Below, piece after piece: positions 1-7,686 of a DNA stretch of 64,000 nt (the first letter of the stretch is position 1; every line of letters starts with the position of its first letter). Origin of the DNA: a bacterium (GTDB taxonomy: Bacteria; Joyebacterota; Joyebacteria; Joyebacterales; Joyebacteraceae); the NCBI GenBank assembly GCA_025774935.1, contig JALGZK010000002.1:248001-312000 (forward strand), read 5' to 3'. The notes below the pieces were generated by a model. It was not told the origin of the DNA. It worked only from the letters and a program-made list of their open reading frames with translations, and made no database searches. The translations under genes and the position numbers were made by a program.

Positions 1-593
1 CCCGAGAACCTCAACGAGATCTCGCGGGCCGCGTCAGCCATGTTGAGCGTGCCGGTGACCGCGTAGACGGTGCCGATGGCGAAGAGGATCATGACCGACG
101 CCACCGATCCGAGCACGAGGTATTTGAACCCCGCCTCGAGCTCGTCCGCCTCCGTCCCGAACGCCACGAGCGCGTACGACGCGATCGACGCGATCTCAAG
201 GAACACGTACAGGTTGAAGAGGTCGCCCGACACCACCACACCATTCATCCCCGCGACCATCAACATGAAGAGCGAGTAGTACTTCGGAAGGCCCGAGTAG
301 GCCGTCATGTACTTGAGCGAGAAGAGGATGCACAGGAACGCGACGACGTTCACCGCGATCAGAAGCAGCACCGTCAGTCCGTCGCTCACCAGCGCGATCC
401 CCACCGGGGGCGCCCACCCACCCATGTGGTGGGTCACCGCCGTGCTCCCGATCGAGAGGATCGCCATCACCGCCAGGATCACGGTAGAGAGCGCGGCCAG
501 AACCTCCCCGCTCTTCTTCCACCAGATGCCCAACATCGGGATCAGGAACGCGGCACCGAGCGGAATCGCTACGAACAGTGGAACAGGGCTCAT
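1..593 (-). CDS. MrpD/NuoN-like proton-conducting membrane subunit (partial, C-terminus off window)
   Basis: This reading frame is open to the left edge, so it is absent from the ORF track. Translation from the ATG at 593 gives about 197 residues of a polytopic membrane protein starting MSPVPLFVAIPLGAAFLIPM and containing the family-typical GDLFNLYVFLEI stretch. That places it with the antiporter-like subunits NuoN/MrpD/MbhH, which form the ion channel of complex I-related pumps. It starts 3 nt after the MnhC-like stop, and GAGGGG inside the previous gene can serve as ribosome binding site. It is the last visible gene of the hydrogenase/Mrp operon. MrpE, F and G equivalents are not seen in the window and may lie beyond it. 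Confidence 0.85.
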   Translation of the reverse strand, partial: MSPVPLFVAIPLGAAFLIPMLGIWWKKSGEVLAALSTVILAVMAILSIGSTAVTHHMGGWAPPVGIALVSDGLTVLLLIAVNVVAFLCILFSLKYMTAYSGLPKYYSLFMLMVAGMNGVVVSGDLFNLYVFLEIASIASYALVAFGTEADELEAGFKYLVLGSVASVMILFAIGTVYAVTGTLNMADAAREISLRFS

Positions 594-596
594 CGG

Positions 597-944
597 CTAT
601 CCCCTCAGCTTGCTGATCTGTGACATGTCGAAGGTTCCGTGCCTCTCGTAGATCCTGATGCACATCGCCACCATGAGCGCCAGTACGCCCAGCCCGATGA
701 CGATCGAGGTCAGGACGAGCGCCTGCGGAAGCGGGTCGACGAACCTCTCGAGCATCGACGAGTTCATCCCTCGCTCGATAACAGGCGCCACACCACCCTT
801 CTTGTACCCGACGATGATCAGGTACAGGTTCACGGCGTAGTCCATGATGACCAGGCCGATCACCTTCTTCACGATGTTCTTCTTCGCGACGAGGCAGTAG
901 AGCCCCATCGTCAGAAGTACCGCGCACAGGAAATAGACCGTCAT
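597..944 (-). CDS. MrpC/NuoK-like antiporter subunit
   Basis: A 115-residue protein with three predicted membrane helices, the size and layout of MnhC/MrpC and NuoK. The segment around residues 30-45 (GLVIMDYAVNLYLIIVGY) matches the helix where this family carries residues important for ion transfer; the N-L-x-L-I pattern is typical of MrpC. Its ATG overlaps the TGA of the upstream MnhB-like gene by four bases (ATGA), implying translational coupling. In Mrp and Mbh complexes this subunit is the small partner of the large NuoL/N-like channels. MrpC rather than NuoK is preferred because MnhB- and MbhD-like genes are adjacent. Confidence 0.85.
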   Translation of the reverse strand: MTVYFLCAVLLTMGLYCLVAKKNIVKKVIGLVIMDYAVNLYLIIVGYKKGGVAPVIERGMNSSMLERFVDPLPQALVLTSIVIGLGVLALMVAMCIRIYERHGTFDMSQISKLRG

Positions 945-1396
945 CTGAGTTCACCCTCGATCATGGACCTGAAAGAGCGCCTGCGGAAGATCGCCAGCGC
1001 GCTGAACACGAGAAAGAGCGAGCTCGCAACCTTGAACGCGATCGCGATGTTCGCCGGCAAGATCATCCCCGAGCTCAGGAGCCTGAACTGCTCTCCCCGC
1101 CCGAAGACGTTCATGAAGAAATAGCCGCCCACGACCCCAGCCCACCCAATCAGGAGAAAGGCCAAGGCGCCTGCGGAGTCGAGGATGTGCGCCGCGCGCT
1201 CCCCGAGCTTCGAGAACGCCACCTCCCGCCCGTGCGCCAGCATCAGGAGGATGAAGGCCGACGCGATAATCACGCCGCCCGCGAATCCGCCGCCCGGCGT
1301 CAGGTGGCCGTAGAGGACGATGTACGCTCCGAAGATGATAATGAAGGCGACGACGAAGTCACTGATCGTCTTTACGATCAAGCTCAGACCCTTCAT
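941..1396 (-). CDS. MnhB/MrpB-like antiporter subunit
   Basis: A 151-residue protein with four hydrophobic segments. The stretch YGHLTPGGGFAGGVIIASAF near residues 29-48 is the hallmark of the MnhB/MrpB family (MbhF in archaeal membrane-bound hydrogenase). The product is a membrane subunit of the Na+/H+ antiporter module and has no counterpart in respiratory complex I, so its presence separates this locus from a plain nuo operon. It overlaps the MbhD/E-like gene upstream and the MrpC-like gene downstream by four bases each. Family assignment is firm; ion specificity cannot be read from the sequence. Confidence 0.88.
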   Translation of the reverse strand: MKGLSLIVKTISDFVVAFIIIFGAYIVLYGHLTPGGGFAGGVIIASAFILLMLAHGREVAFSKLGERAAHILDSAGALAFLLIGWAGVVGGYFFMNVFGRGEQFRLLSSGMILPANIAIAFKVASSLFLVFSALAIFRRRSFRSMIEGELR

Positions 1397-1947
1397 GCGG
1401 ACACCACCTCCTCCCCTGCCTTGCCCGTCCTCCTCAGAATCGCGAGCGCTCCGAGGATCGAGGCGAAGAGGACGGTGGCCTCACCGAGCGTGTCGTACGC
1501 CCGGAAGTCGAGAATGATCGAGGCCACGATGTTGGCGGCGTAGGTCGCCGGCAATCCGGTCTGCACGTACACCTTCGACACCCTCATCAGCGGCTCGCCG
1601 AACGCCGGGAAGCCCGTGCTCCCGAAGATCAGCGCCCCGAACCCCAGGAGCATCCCGAAGAAGATGAGCGATGCGACCATCGCCAGCGTGTCCCGTCCCT
1701 TCTCGATCGCCGTGTTGTCGAGAAGGATCGTCCCCCGGATCAGGATGATGAGCACGAGGACCTCGACCACCAGCTGCGTGATCGCAATGTCCGGCGCGCC
1801 GAGGAACAGGAACGCGATAGACAACGCGAACCCGACCGCGCTCACCGAGATCACGGCGGACAACAGGTTCTTCGTCTCGATGGCGATGATCGAACCCACC
1901 ACCATGAAGACGAGGAGCGTGTACAACTGTGGGGCGATGTTTTCCAT
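1393..1947 (-). CDS. MbhD/MbhE-like subunit (MrpA C-terminal domain equivalent)
   Basis: A 184-residue membrane protein that begins with a DUF4040-like region (LFLGAPDIAITQLVVEVLVL, residues about 46-65), as found in MbhD and the C-terminal part of MrpA. It continues into a second hydrophobic part (FRAYDTLGEATVLFASI, about 148-164) that resembles MbhE. It therefore appears to combine two subunits that are separate in archaeal Mbh. The acidic and Asp residues in GAPDIAITQ are conserved in the family. It lies 123 bp downstream of the NuoL-like gene and overlaps the MnhB-like gene by four bases. Confidence 0.85.
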   Translation of the reverse strand: MENIAPQLYTLLVFMVVGSIIAIETKNLLSAVISVSAVGFALSIAFLFLGAPDIAITQLVVEVLVLIILIRGTILLDNTAIEKGRDTLAMVASLIFFGMLLGFGALIFGSTGFPAFGEPLMRVSKVYVQTGLPATYAANIVASIILDFRAYDTLGEATVLFASILGALAILRRTGKAGEEVVSA

Positions 1948-2070
1948 GTACTCGTCTCCCGCCAGTCCCGCGCTGAACCCCTGCTGAACCCGTAAAGGAA
2001 ACCCCTGTTTGTTCTGTCGTCCGTTCGGTCGTTTCGTTCTGTCGTCGGTCCGCGCCCAGGGGCGCGCCGC

Positions 2071-3963
2071 TTACTGTCTGCTCGCCAGCTCCTTCAGGAG
2101 CACGGTCAGGAGCACGAAGACGATCGCGCCGAGGCCGATGACCGACCACGCGAGATACGTGGAGAGGACGCCGTCGTGGAGCATCCTCAGTCCCTGCACG
2201 AAGACGTTGCCCACCCTGCCGCCGACCTCGTAGACGTCGAAGATGCGCTGCTCCGCGTTGGCGAAGAGGCCGCGCAGCCCCGTCTCGTGGCGGATGGTGT
2301 TGTAGAAGTCGGTGCCGGTCACGTGCATTGGGTCCATGTTGCTCGATGGAACCGTCCCGCCGATGAAGATCCGACCCGTGCGGCGCTTCGCGAGCTTGCC
2401 GAACGCGAAGATGCCGAGGCCCACGATGATCCCGATGATGATGAGGCCCGTCGCGACGGTCGGGTCCCAGAACCCGACCGCGATGTCGAGCGTGCCTGCG
2501 GCACTCGTCCCGACCGCACCGTGGACGATCGGGTTGATGAACCTGTCGATCGGGAACTTCGCCCAGACGCCGAAGATCACGCAGAGCGCGGCAAGGACGA
2601 TCATCGGGACCGTCATCGCCCAGTTCGACTCTCTGACCTTCGCCAGGGCCGTCGGCCGCTGGCCGAGGAAGCCCGAGTAGATGACCTTCACGAATGAGGC
2701 CAGAGTGAGCGCGCTTCCGAAGAGGGCGGCGATCAGGAAGATCCAGTAGGGCTTGAAGCCCCTCGCCCCGAGCTCGACCAGACCCGAATAGACCATCCAC
2801 TTCGAGACGAACCCGTTGAACGGCGGGATGCCCGAAATCGCGAACGCCGCGATGGCGCAGGCGGCGAACGTGATCGGCATCGCCCTAGCGAGCCCACCCA
2901 GTTTCGAGATCTCGGTCGTGCCGGTCTGCTTCTCGATCGACCCCGCGGACAGGAAGAGACACGCCTTGTAAATCGCGTGGTTCAGCATGTGGAAGATGCC
3001 GCCCGCTATCCCGACGGGGATTCCCGTGCCGACACCCAGCACCATGTACCCGACCTGGCTGATCGCGTGGTACGAGAGCAGGACCTTGAGGTCGTGCTGG
3101 ATGAGCGCCATCAGGACCGCGCCGAGGATGGTCACTGCACCGATGATCATGAGGGTCAGCTGCAGACCCGGGCCGATGCTGAAGATGTCGAGGCTGATCC
3201 TCGCGAGGAGGTAGATGCCGAGGAGCTTGTCGATCGAGGCGGGCAGGAGCGCCATCACCGGGGTCGGGGCGCCCTTCGCGGCCGCCGGGATCCACGTGTG
3301 GAAAGGCATCGCTCCGGCCTTCGTGATCGCGCCGACCATCATGAGAAGGTACATCGTGATGGTGACGCCATCGCCCGCGAAGATCGAGAGCTCGCTCATC
3401 GAGAGGGTCCCGGACTTCATCCAGATCATCGCGATCGCCATGAAGAGCGCCGCGTCGGAGAGCCCGAGCATGATGAAGCTCTTCGCCGCCCCGTCGGCCG
3501 CCTCCTCCTTCTTTCTACCCAGGATGATGAAGAAGACGAGGACCGCGGTCAGCGCCTCCCAGAAGATGAGCATCACGAGGAGGCTGTTCGAGAGAACCGC
3601 TCCGCAGCTCGCCGCCACCGTCCAGAGCAGGAACGCGTAATACCTCCGCCCGTCGTGCTCCTTCGAGAGCCACGACATCGAGTAGAGCCCGATCAGAAGC
3701 CCGAAGAGCCCCACGAAGATAATGACGAAGCTGCTGAACTGGTTCAGGAGGAGGTCGAACTGGACCGTGAAGTTACCCAGCACCATCCAGTCCTTGGTGT
3801 ACGAGAGCGGCCACGACCCGAACAGCTGGAGCGTCGAGACGAACGCCCAGACCAGGGCGATGAGCGAGATGGCCTCCCGCACGTACTTCACGCGACGCGG
3901 TATGAGGAAACAGAGACCACCCGCGATCGCTGGGACGACAATGGGAATGAGTATCGGTGACAT
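2071..3963 (-). CDS. NuoL/MrpA-like large antiporter subunit
   Basis: A 630-residue polytopic protein of the proton-conducting NuoL/M/N family, with about 14-16 membrane helices. Recognisable pieces are the N-terminal GLFGLLIGLYSMSWL region, the central GAMPFHTWIPAAAKGAPTPV and the discontinuous-helix region LLSYHAISQVGYMVLG. These carry the Lys/His residues of the transmembrane charge relay. The C-terminus extends past a typical NuoM, as in NuoL/MrpA. I chose the ATG at 3963 rather than the TTG at 3966 because GGGGGGAA sits five bases upstream. It lies between the hydrogenase large subunit and the Mrp-type small subunits, as expected for the joint of the two modules. Confidence 0.88.
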   Translation of the reverse strand: MSPILIPIVVPAIAGGLCFLIPRRVKYVREAISLIALVWAFVSTLQLFGSWPLSYTKDWMVLGNFTVQFDLLLNQFSSFVIIFVGLFGLLIGLYSMSWLSKEHDGRRYYAFLLWTVAASCGAVLSNSLLVMLIFWEALTAVLVFFIILGRKKEEAADGAAKSFIMLGLSDAALFMAIAMIWMKSGTLSMSELSIFAGDGVTITMYLLMMVGAITKAGAMPFHTWIPAAAKGAPTPVMALLPASIDKLLGIYLLARISLDIFSIGPGLQLTLMIIGAVTILGAVLMALIQHDLKVLLSYHAISQVGYMVLGVGTGIPVGIAGGIFHMLNHAIYKACLFLSAGSIEKQTGTTEISKLGGLARAMPITFAACAIAAFAISGIPPFNGFVSKWMVYSGLVELGARGFKPYWIFLIAALFGSALTLASFVKVIYSGFLGQRPTALAKVRESNWAMTVPMIVLAALCVIFGVWAKFPIDRFINPIVHGAVGTSAAGTLDIAVGFWDPTVATGLIIIGIIVGLGIFAFGKLAKRRTGRIFIGGTVPSSNMDPMHVTGTDFYNTIRHETGLRGLFANAEQRIFDVYEVGGRVGNVFVQGLRMLHDGVLSTYLAWSVIGLGAIVFVLLTVLLKELASRQ

Positions 3964-4049
3964 CAACTTCCCCCCGCGCCTCTAGGAGTAGGGTTCGTTT
4001 CGGTGTTCGGCTCCTCGGATCCTCGGGCCAGACGCCCTCGGATTCCCCA

Positions 4050-5222
4050 TCAGGAGTTCCGTCTGATCTCTTCCGTCTTCTCGTGACTCAGTCTCAAGAG
4101 CTCACCCGGGCCGTAGGTTATCCTGCCCGAGGGATCGAGCACCGTCATTCGCTCCGTGCAGCTGTAGCACGGGTCGATGATCGCGAAGCACAGGAGGGCG
4201 TCGGTGATCGTCTCGCCCTTCACTCTCGGCCTGAACGTCGGGATGTTGTTGTAGGTCGGCGCCCTCATCTTGTGCCGCTCGGGCATGTTCGTGCCGTTCG
4301 AGCGGATGAAGTGGAACGTCTCGCCGCGGGGTGCCTCGATGTGACCGATGCCCTCGCCCCTCGGGACCTCCCGGATGCCGGCGTCGATCGGCCCGCCGGG
4401 GAGCTTCTCGATGCACTGCTTCACGATCTTGACCGACTCCTTCATCTCGAGGAGCCGGATGACGGCGACCGCGAGGCAGTCGCAGCCGTCCTGTGTGATC
4501 ACGTTCCAGTCCACCTCGGCGTACGCACCGTACGGCTCGTCCCGCCGGAGGTCGATGTCGACCCCGGAACCGCGAGCCGTCGGCCCGAGCGCTCCGTAGG
4601 CGATCGCGTCTTCCTTCGTGAGGATGCCGACGCCCTTCAGGCGGCCGAGGATGACCGGGTCGTCGAGCACCGCCCCCGTCAGCAGGTCGACCTTCTCGTC
4701 GAACTCGTCGAGGATCTTCAGGACCTTCGGCCAGATCTCGTCGGGAACGTCCCGCCTCACACCACCGGGTCTGTACCACGCGTAGTGCTGCCGGTTCCCC
4801 GTGATCATCTCGAGCGCGTCGAGGATCGGCTCGCGGTACTTCCAGCCCCACATGAAGACGGTCCAGTACCCGATGATGTGACCGCCGAGCCCGACCCACA
4901 GCATGTGGCTGTGGAGCCGCTCGAGCTCGTGGACGATCGTCCGGAGGTACCTCGCCCGAGCGGGCACCTCGCACCCCACTACGTCCTCCACCGCCCGCGA
5001 CGCCGCCCAGCTGTGGGACGCCGAGCAGATCCCGCAGATCCGCTCCACCAGGAACGTGTCCTGGTCGTACGTCTTCTCCTGTGCGAGGAGCTCCATCCCC
5101 CGGTGATTGCGGCCGAGGTCGATGTCCGCACTCAGCACCCTCTCGCCGTCGACCTCCAGGGTGATGTACTCCGGCTCCTCGAGGACAGGATGAAATGGTC
5201 CAATGGGAATGGTCGTGCTCAT
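4050..5222 (-). CDS. Group 4 [NiFe] hydrogenase large subunit (EchE/MbhL/NuoD-like)
   Basis: A 390-residue catalytic subunit. Both nickel-binding motifs are present: RICGICSASH at residues 61-70 (C63, C66) and DPCYSCTER at 350-358 (C352, C355). Complex I NuoD and the Mbx/Mbs sulfur-reducing relatives lack one or both pairs, so this protein should hold a real [NiFe] site and evolve or consume H2. The closest functional types are Ech, Mbh and CooH. About 32 residues follow the second motif; whether they are removed on maturation is unknown, and no endopeptidase or hyp genes are in the window. It starts directly after the NuoC-like stop. Confidence 0.93.
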   Translation of the reverse strand: MSTTIPIGPFHPVLEEPEYITLEVDGERVLSADIDLGRNHRGMELLAQEKTYDQDTFLVERICGICSASHSWAASRAVEDVVGCEVPARARYLRTIVHELERLHSHMLWVGLGGHIIGYWTVFMWGWKYREPILDALEMITGNRQHYAWYRPGGVRRDVPDEIWPKVLKILDEFDEKVDLLTGAVLDDPVILGRLKGVGILTKEDAIAYGALGPTARGSGVDIDLRRDEPYGAYAEVDWNVITQDGCDCLAVAVIRLLEMKESVKIVKQCIEKLPGGPIDAGIREVPRGEGIGHIEAPRGETFHFIRSNGTNMPERHKMRAPTYNNIPTFRPRVKGETITDALLCFAIIDPCYSCTERMTVLDPSGRITYGPGELLRLSHEKTEEIRRNS

Positions 5223-5651
5223 CTATTCATCTCTCCTCATCGGGTGGAAGTCGGCAGGTCTGTCGTGGGAGGAGAGCAGCTTCCGCGGATCGGGGTGTCC
5301 GTCGAACTCAACGCCCAGGAAGTCGAAGATCTCCCGCTCGATGAAGTCGGCCGCCGGGTAGTACTTCGCCAGCGACTCGATTCTCGGGAAGGGCTTCGCG
5401 AGGATCGTCCTGATGTTGACGATCGTGCCGTCCCGGTCGATCCCGAAGTGGTAGAGGAGCTCCACCCCTGTTGGCCTGTCACTCCCTGTTGCCGTGCACA
5501 GCCTCCCCTTCTCCTCCTCATGCATGTAGCGCGTGACGGGAATCCAGTCCTCGTTGGCCACCGTCACGTACGCGCGGCGAGCGGATCGCTCGACGACGTC
5601 CACCCTGTCGCCGAACTTGGTCTTCAAGCGTTCCAGAACCTCTTTGCTCAT
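5223..5651 (-). CDS. NuoC/EchD-like hydrogenase subunit
   Basis: A 142-residue soluble protein of the complex I 30-kDa family (NuoC, EchD, MbhK). The segments VELLYHFGIDRDGTIVNIRT (about 63-82) and FIEREIFDFLGVEFDGHPDPR (about 102-122) are family signatures. The second corresponds to the ER-E-DM-G--F-GHPD motif that packs against the NuoB and NuoD subunits. It carries no cofactor and serves in assembly of the peripheral arm. It ends one base before the large-subunit ATG and follows the NuoB-like gene after 57 bp, the conserved order of this core. Confidence 0.88.
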   Translation of the reverse strand: MSKEVLERLKTKFGDRVDVVERSARRAYVTVANEDWIPVTRYMHEEEKGRLCTATGSDRPTGVELLYHFGIDRDGTIVNIRTILAKPFPRIESLAKYYPAADFIEREIFDFLGVEFDGHPDPRKLLSSHDRPADFHPMRRDE

Positions 5652-5708
5652 CGTGTCGTTACCCCCCGTCCCCGGCGACGAAACCGCGCCCGGGCCCGTG
5701 CTCTCCCG

Positions 5709-6122
5709 TTACAGCGTGCCGATCAGCTTCACGATCCCGCCGATGATCGCTTCCGGTCTCGGCGGGCACCCGGGGATGTAGGCGTGAACCGGGATGTGCT
5801 TGTCGATAGGGCCGGCGAAGTTGTTGCCGTCCTTGAAGATCCCGCCCGTGCACCCACACGACCCCAGCGCCACCACCGCGCACGGCTTGGGTGCCTGCTC
5901 CCAGGTCTCGATGACGTCCGGCACGACCTTCCTCGGCACGCTCCCGGAAACGAGGAGCACGTCGGCGTGCTTGACGCTGCCCACGAGCTTGATGCCGAAC
6001 CGCTCCACGTCGAACCTCGGGGTGAGGCAGTCGAGCACCTCGATGTCGCAGTTGTTGCAGGCCCCGGCGTTCAAGTGGAACACCCACAGTGACTTCTTGA
6101 ATCCCCAACCTGTTGCGCCCAT
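5709..6122 (-). CDS. NuoB/EchC-like hydrogenase small subunit ([4Fe-4S])
   Basis: A 137-residue small subunit. It keeps the cysteine pattern for the single proximal [4Fe-4S] cluster (N2 equivalent): ACNNCDIEVL near residue 21, LGSCGCTGG near 87 and PGCPPRPE near 117. The length matches the short group-4 hydrogenase small subunits rather than periplasmic enzymes, and there is no Tat signal. It would pass electrons between the polyferredoxin subunit and the NiFe site. The overlapping 149-residue frame at 5659-6108 is a shadow. Confidence 0.9.
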   Translation of the reverse strand: MGATGWGFKKSLWVFHLNAGACNNCDIEVLDCLTPRFDVERFGIKLVGSVKHADVLLVSGSVPRKVVPDVIETWEQAPKPCAVVALGSCGCTGGIFKDGNNFAGPIDKHIPVHAYIPGCPPRPEAIIGGIVKLIGTL

Positions 6123-6141
6123 GAATCGCTCCGTCTGAACC

Positions 6142-7080
6142 CTAGAGGCCCAATACCGCGAGTATCATACCGACGATGGCGAGGATCGTGACCGGGCCCC
6201 AGAAGAAACGAACGGCCTGGTCGATCCTCACTCTGGGATTCGTGTTCTTGATGAGGACGATGATCGTCACGATGATCACGTACTTCACGATCGTGTAGAG
6301 GATGCCCCACCCCGTCAGCTGCAGGCCGCCCCAGAAGATCGTGATGAAGAAGACGGGCAGCGTGAAGAGCATCATCGCCTGGGTAACCTTGACGACGGCG
6401 AGGGCGGCGCCTGAGTACTCCATGTGGGTGCCGTCCATGAGCTCGGTCTCCGCCTCCGGGATGTCGAACGGCGGATACGTGAGCTTCGCCTGCGCGCAGA
6501 GGATCGCGACGACGAACGCGATGATGCACGAGAGATTGCCGAGAAGAACACCGTTCATGGCCTGGTACTCGAGGATGCCGTCGAGCTTGAGGGTCATCGG
6601 CGAGACCTTCGTGACCGCGGTGAAGATCGCGATCACGAACGGGAGCTCGTACGCGAGGATGAGCTTCATCTCGCGGCTGGCGCCGATGCTCGAGAGGGGG
6701 TTGCCCGACGCGGACGCGCCGATGATCATCCCGAGCGAGGGAATCGTCAGAAGGTAGATGACGCCGATCAGGTCCCCCACGAAGCCCGCGCCCCTCATGT
6801 TCGCCAACCACAGCATCGTCGACACCAGAGCCACCGCCGCGAGGCCTGCCAGCGGGGCCACCAGGAACCCCGTGCGCTTCGCGCCCTCGGGGATCACGAT
6901 CTCCTTCCCCAGGAGCTTCAGGACGTCCGCGAAGGGCTGGTACCAGGGCGGGCCGACCCGCCACTGCACGAGAGCCGATACCTTCCTGTCGACCCACGTC
7001 GTCAGGAGACCGACCACGGCAGTGAAGACCAGGCCCGGGAAGACGATGAAGTAGAGAATCATGCTCAGTGTAGAAGCCAT
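6142..7080 (-). CDS. NuoH/EchB-like membrane anchor subunit
   Basis: A 312-residue protein with about eight membrane helices, belonging to the NuoH/HyfC/EchB/MbhM family. ALVQWRVGPPWYQPFADVLK (about 36-55) and FDIPEAETELMDGTHMEYSG (about 200-219) are the conserved loops that contact the peripheral arm and the quinone/E-channel region; the EAETEL acids are retained. It anchors the hydrogenase core and couples redox change to ion movement. It sits between the ferredoxin-like subunit and the small subunit with short gaps. Confidence 0.92.
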   Translation of the reverse strand: MASTLSMILYFIVFPGLVFTAVVGLLTTWVDRKVSALVQWRVGPPWYQPFADVLKLLGKEIVIPEGAKRTGFLVAPLAGLAAVALVSTMLWLANMRGAGFVGDLIGVIYLLTIPSLGMIIGASASGNPLSSIGASREMKLILAYELPFVIAIFTAVTKVSPMTLKLDGILEYQAMNGVLLGNLSCIIAFVVAILCAQAKLTYPPFDIPEAETELMDGTHMEYSGAALAVVKVTQAMMLFTLPVFFITIFWGGLQLTGWGILYTIVKYVIIVTIIVLIKNTNPRVRIDQAVRFFWGPVTILAIVGMILAVLGL

Positions 7081-7136
7081 CCTGTTACCTCTCCCGTTAT
7101 CTTCTTACGCGTCTCGTGTGGAACGCACCGGAACCC

Positions 7137-7619
7137 CTACCTCTCCCTCCGCACCGTCTTCTCCCGGGTCCGGCCGCCCCTCATCGGGGCGCCCCTCTGG
7201 GCCTCGAGGTCGCTGATGTCCTCGAACGTCCGGGCCTTGGACGTGCACGTCCCAGCGCACATCGTGTCCTTCTGCTCGAGGGTCCGCCACTCACAGAGAT
7301 CGCACTTCGGCATCGTGTGGCGGGTCTTGTTCAGGTCGATCGCACCGAACGGGCACGCCTGCGCGCACGAAGTACACCCACTGCACTCGATGTTGCTCCG
7401 GATCACGAGCCCGTCGTCGCGCCTCACGATCGCCTCCTGCGGACAGGACGCTTCACAGAGCGGCTGCTCGCAGTGCCTGCAGTTCATCTGCAGCACGATG
7501 TTCGTGAGGACCTTCGACGCCTCGAGGTGATCCTGGGTGTTGTGCGAGTAGTAGCAGGCGGCTATGCAGCTCCTGCAGCTGATGCAGCGCCCGTAGTCCA
7601 GGATGTTTCTCTTGTTCAT
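7137..7619 (-). CDS. Polyferredoxin electron-transfer subunit (HycB/CooF-like)
   Basis: A 160-residue iron-sulfur protein with many CxxC groups: GRCISCRSCIAAC near the N-terminus, NCRHCEQPLCEASCP, ECSGCTSCAQACPFG and KCDLCEW. This is the four-cluster arrangement of HycB, HydN and CooF, which wire oxidoreductase modules to group-4 hydrogenases. The ORF track starts at 7676, but the internal ATG at 7619 is preferred: GGGGGAC lies just upstream and the Fe-S domain begins there. The C-terminal 30 residues are Arg-rich and without a recognised motif. It bridges the NuoG-like gene and the NuoH-like gene. Confidence 0.88.
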   Translation of the reverse strand: MNKRNILDYGRCISCRSCIAACYYSHNTQDHLEASKVLTNIVLQMNCRHCEQPLCEASCPQEAIVRRDDGLVIRSNIECSGCTSCAQACPFGAIDLNKTRHTMPKCDLCEWRTLEQKDTMCAGTCTSKARTFEDISDLEAQRGAPMRGGRTREKTVRRER

Positions 7620-7686
7620 CCAAGTCCCCCGGAGATGTCTCCGCCGCCGGTTGCCTGAGCGCAGCCGCGCGGCCACTCCCGTTTCG

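Noticed and set aside
3957-6092. 711-codon plus-strand ORF opposite the hydrogenase core
   Set aside because: Shadow of the NuoD/C/B-like genes.
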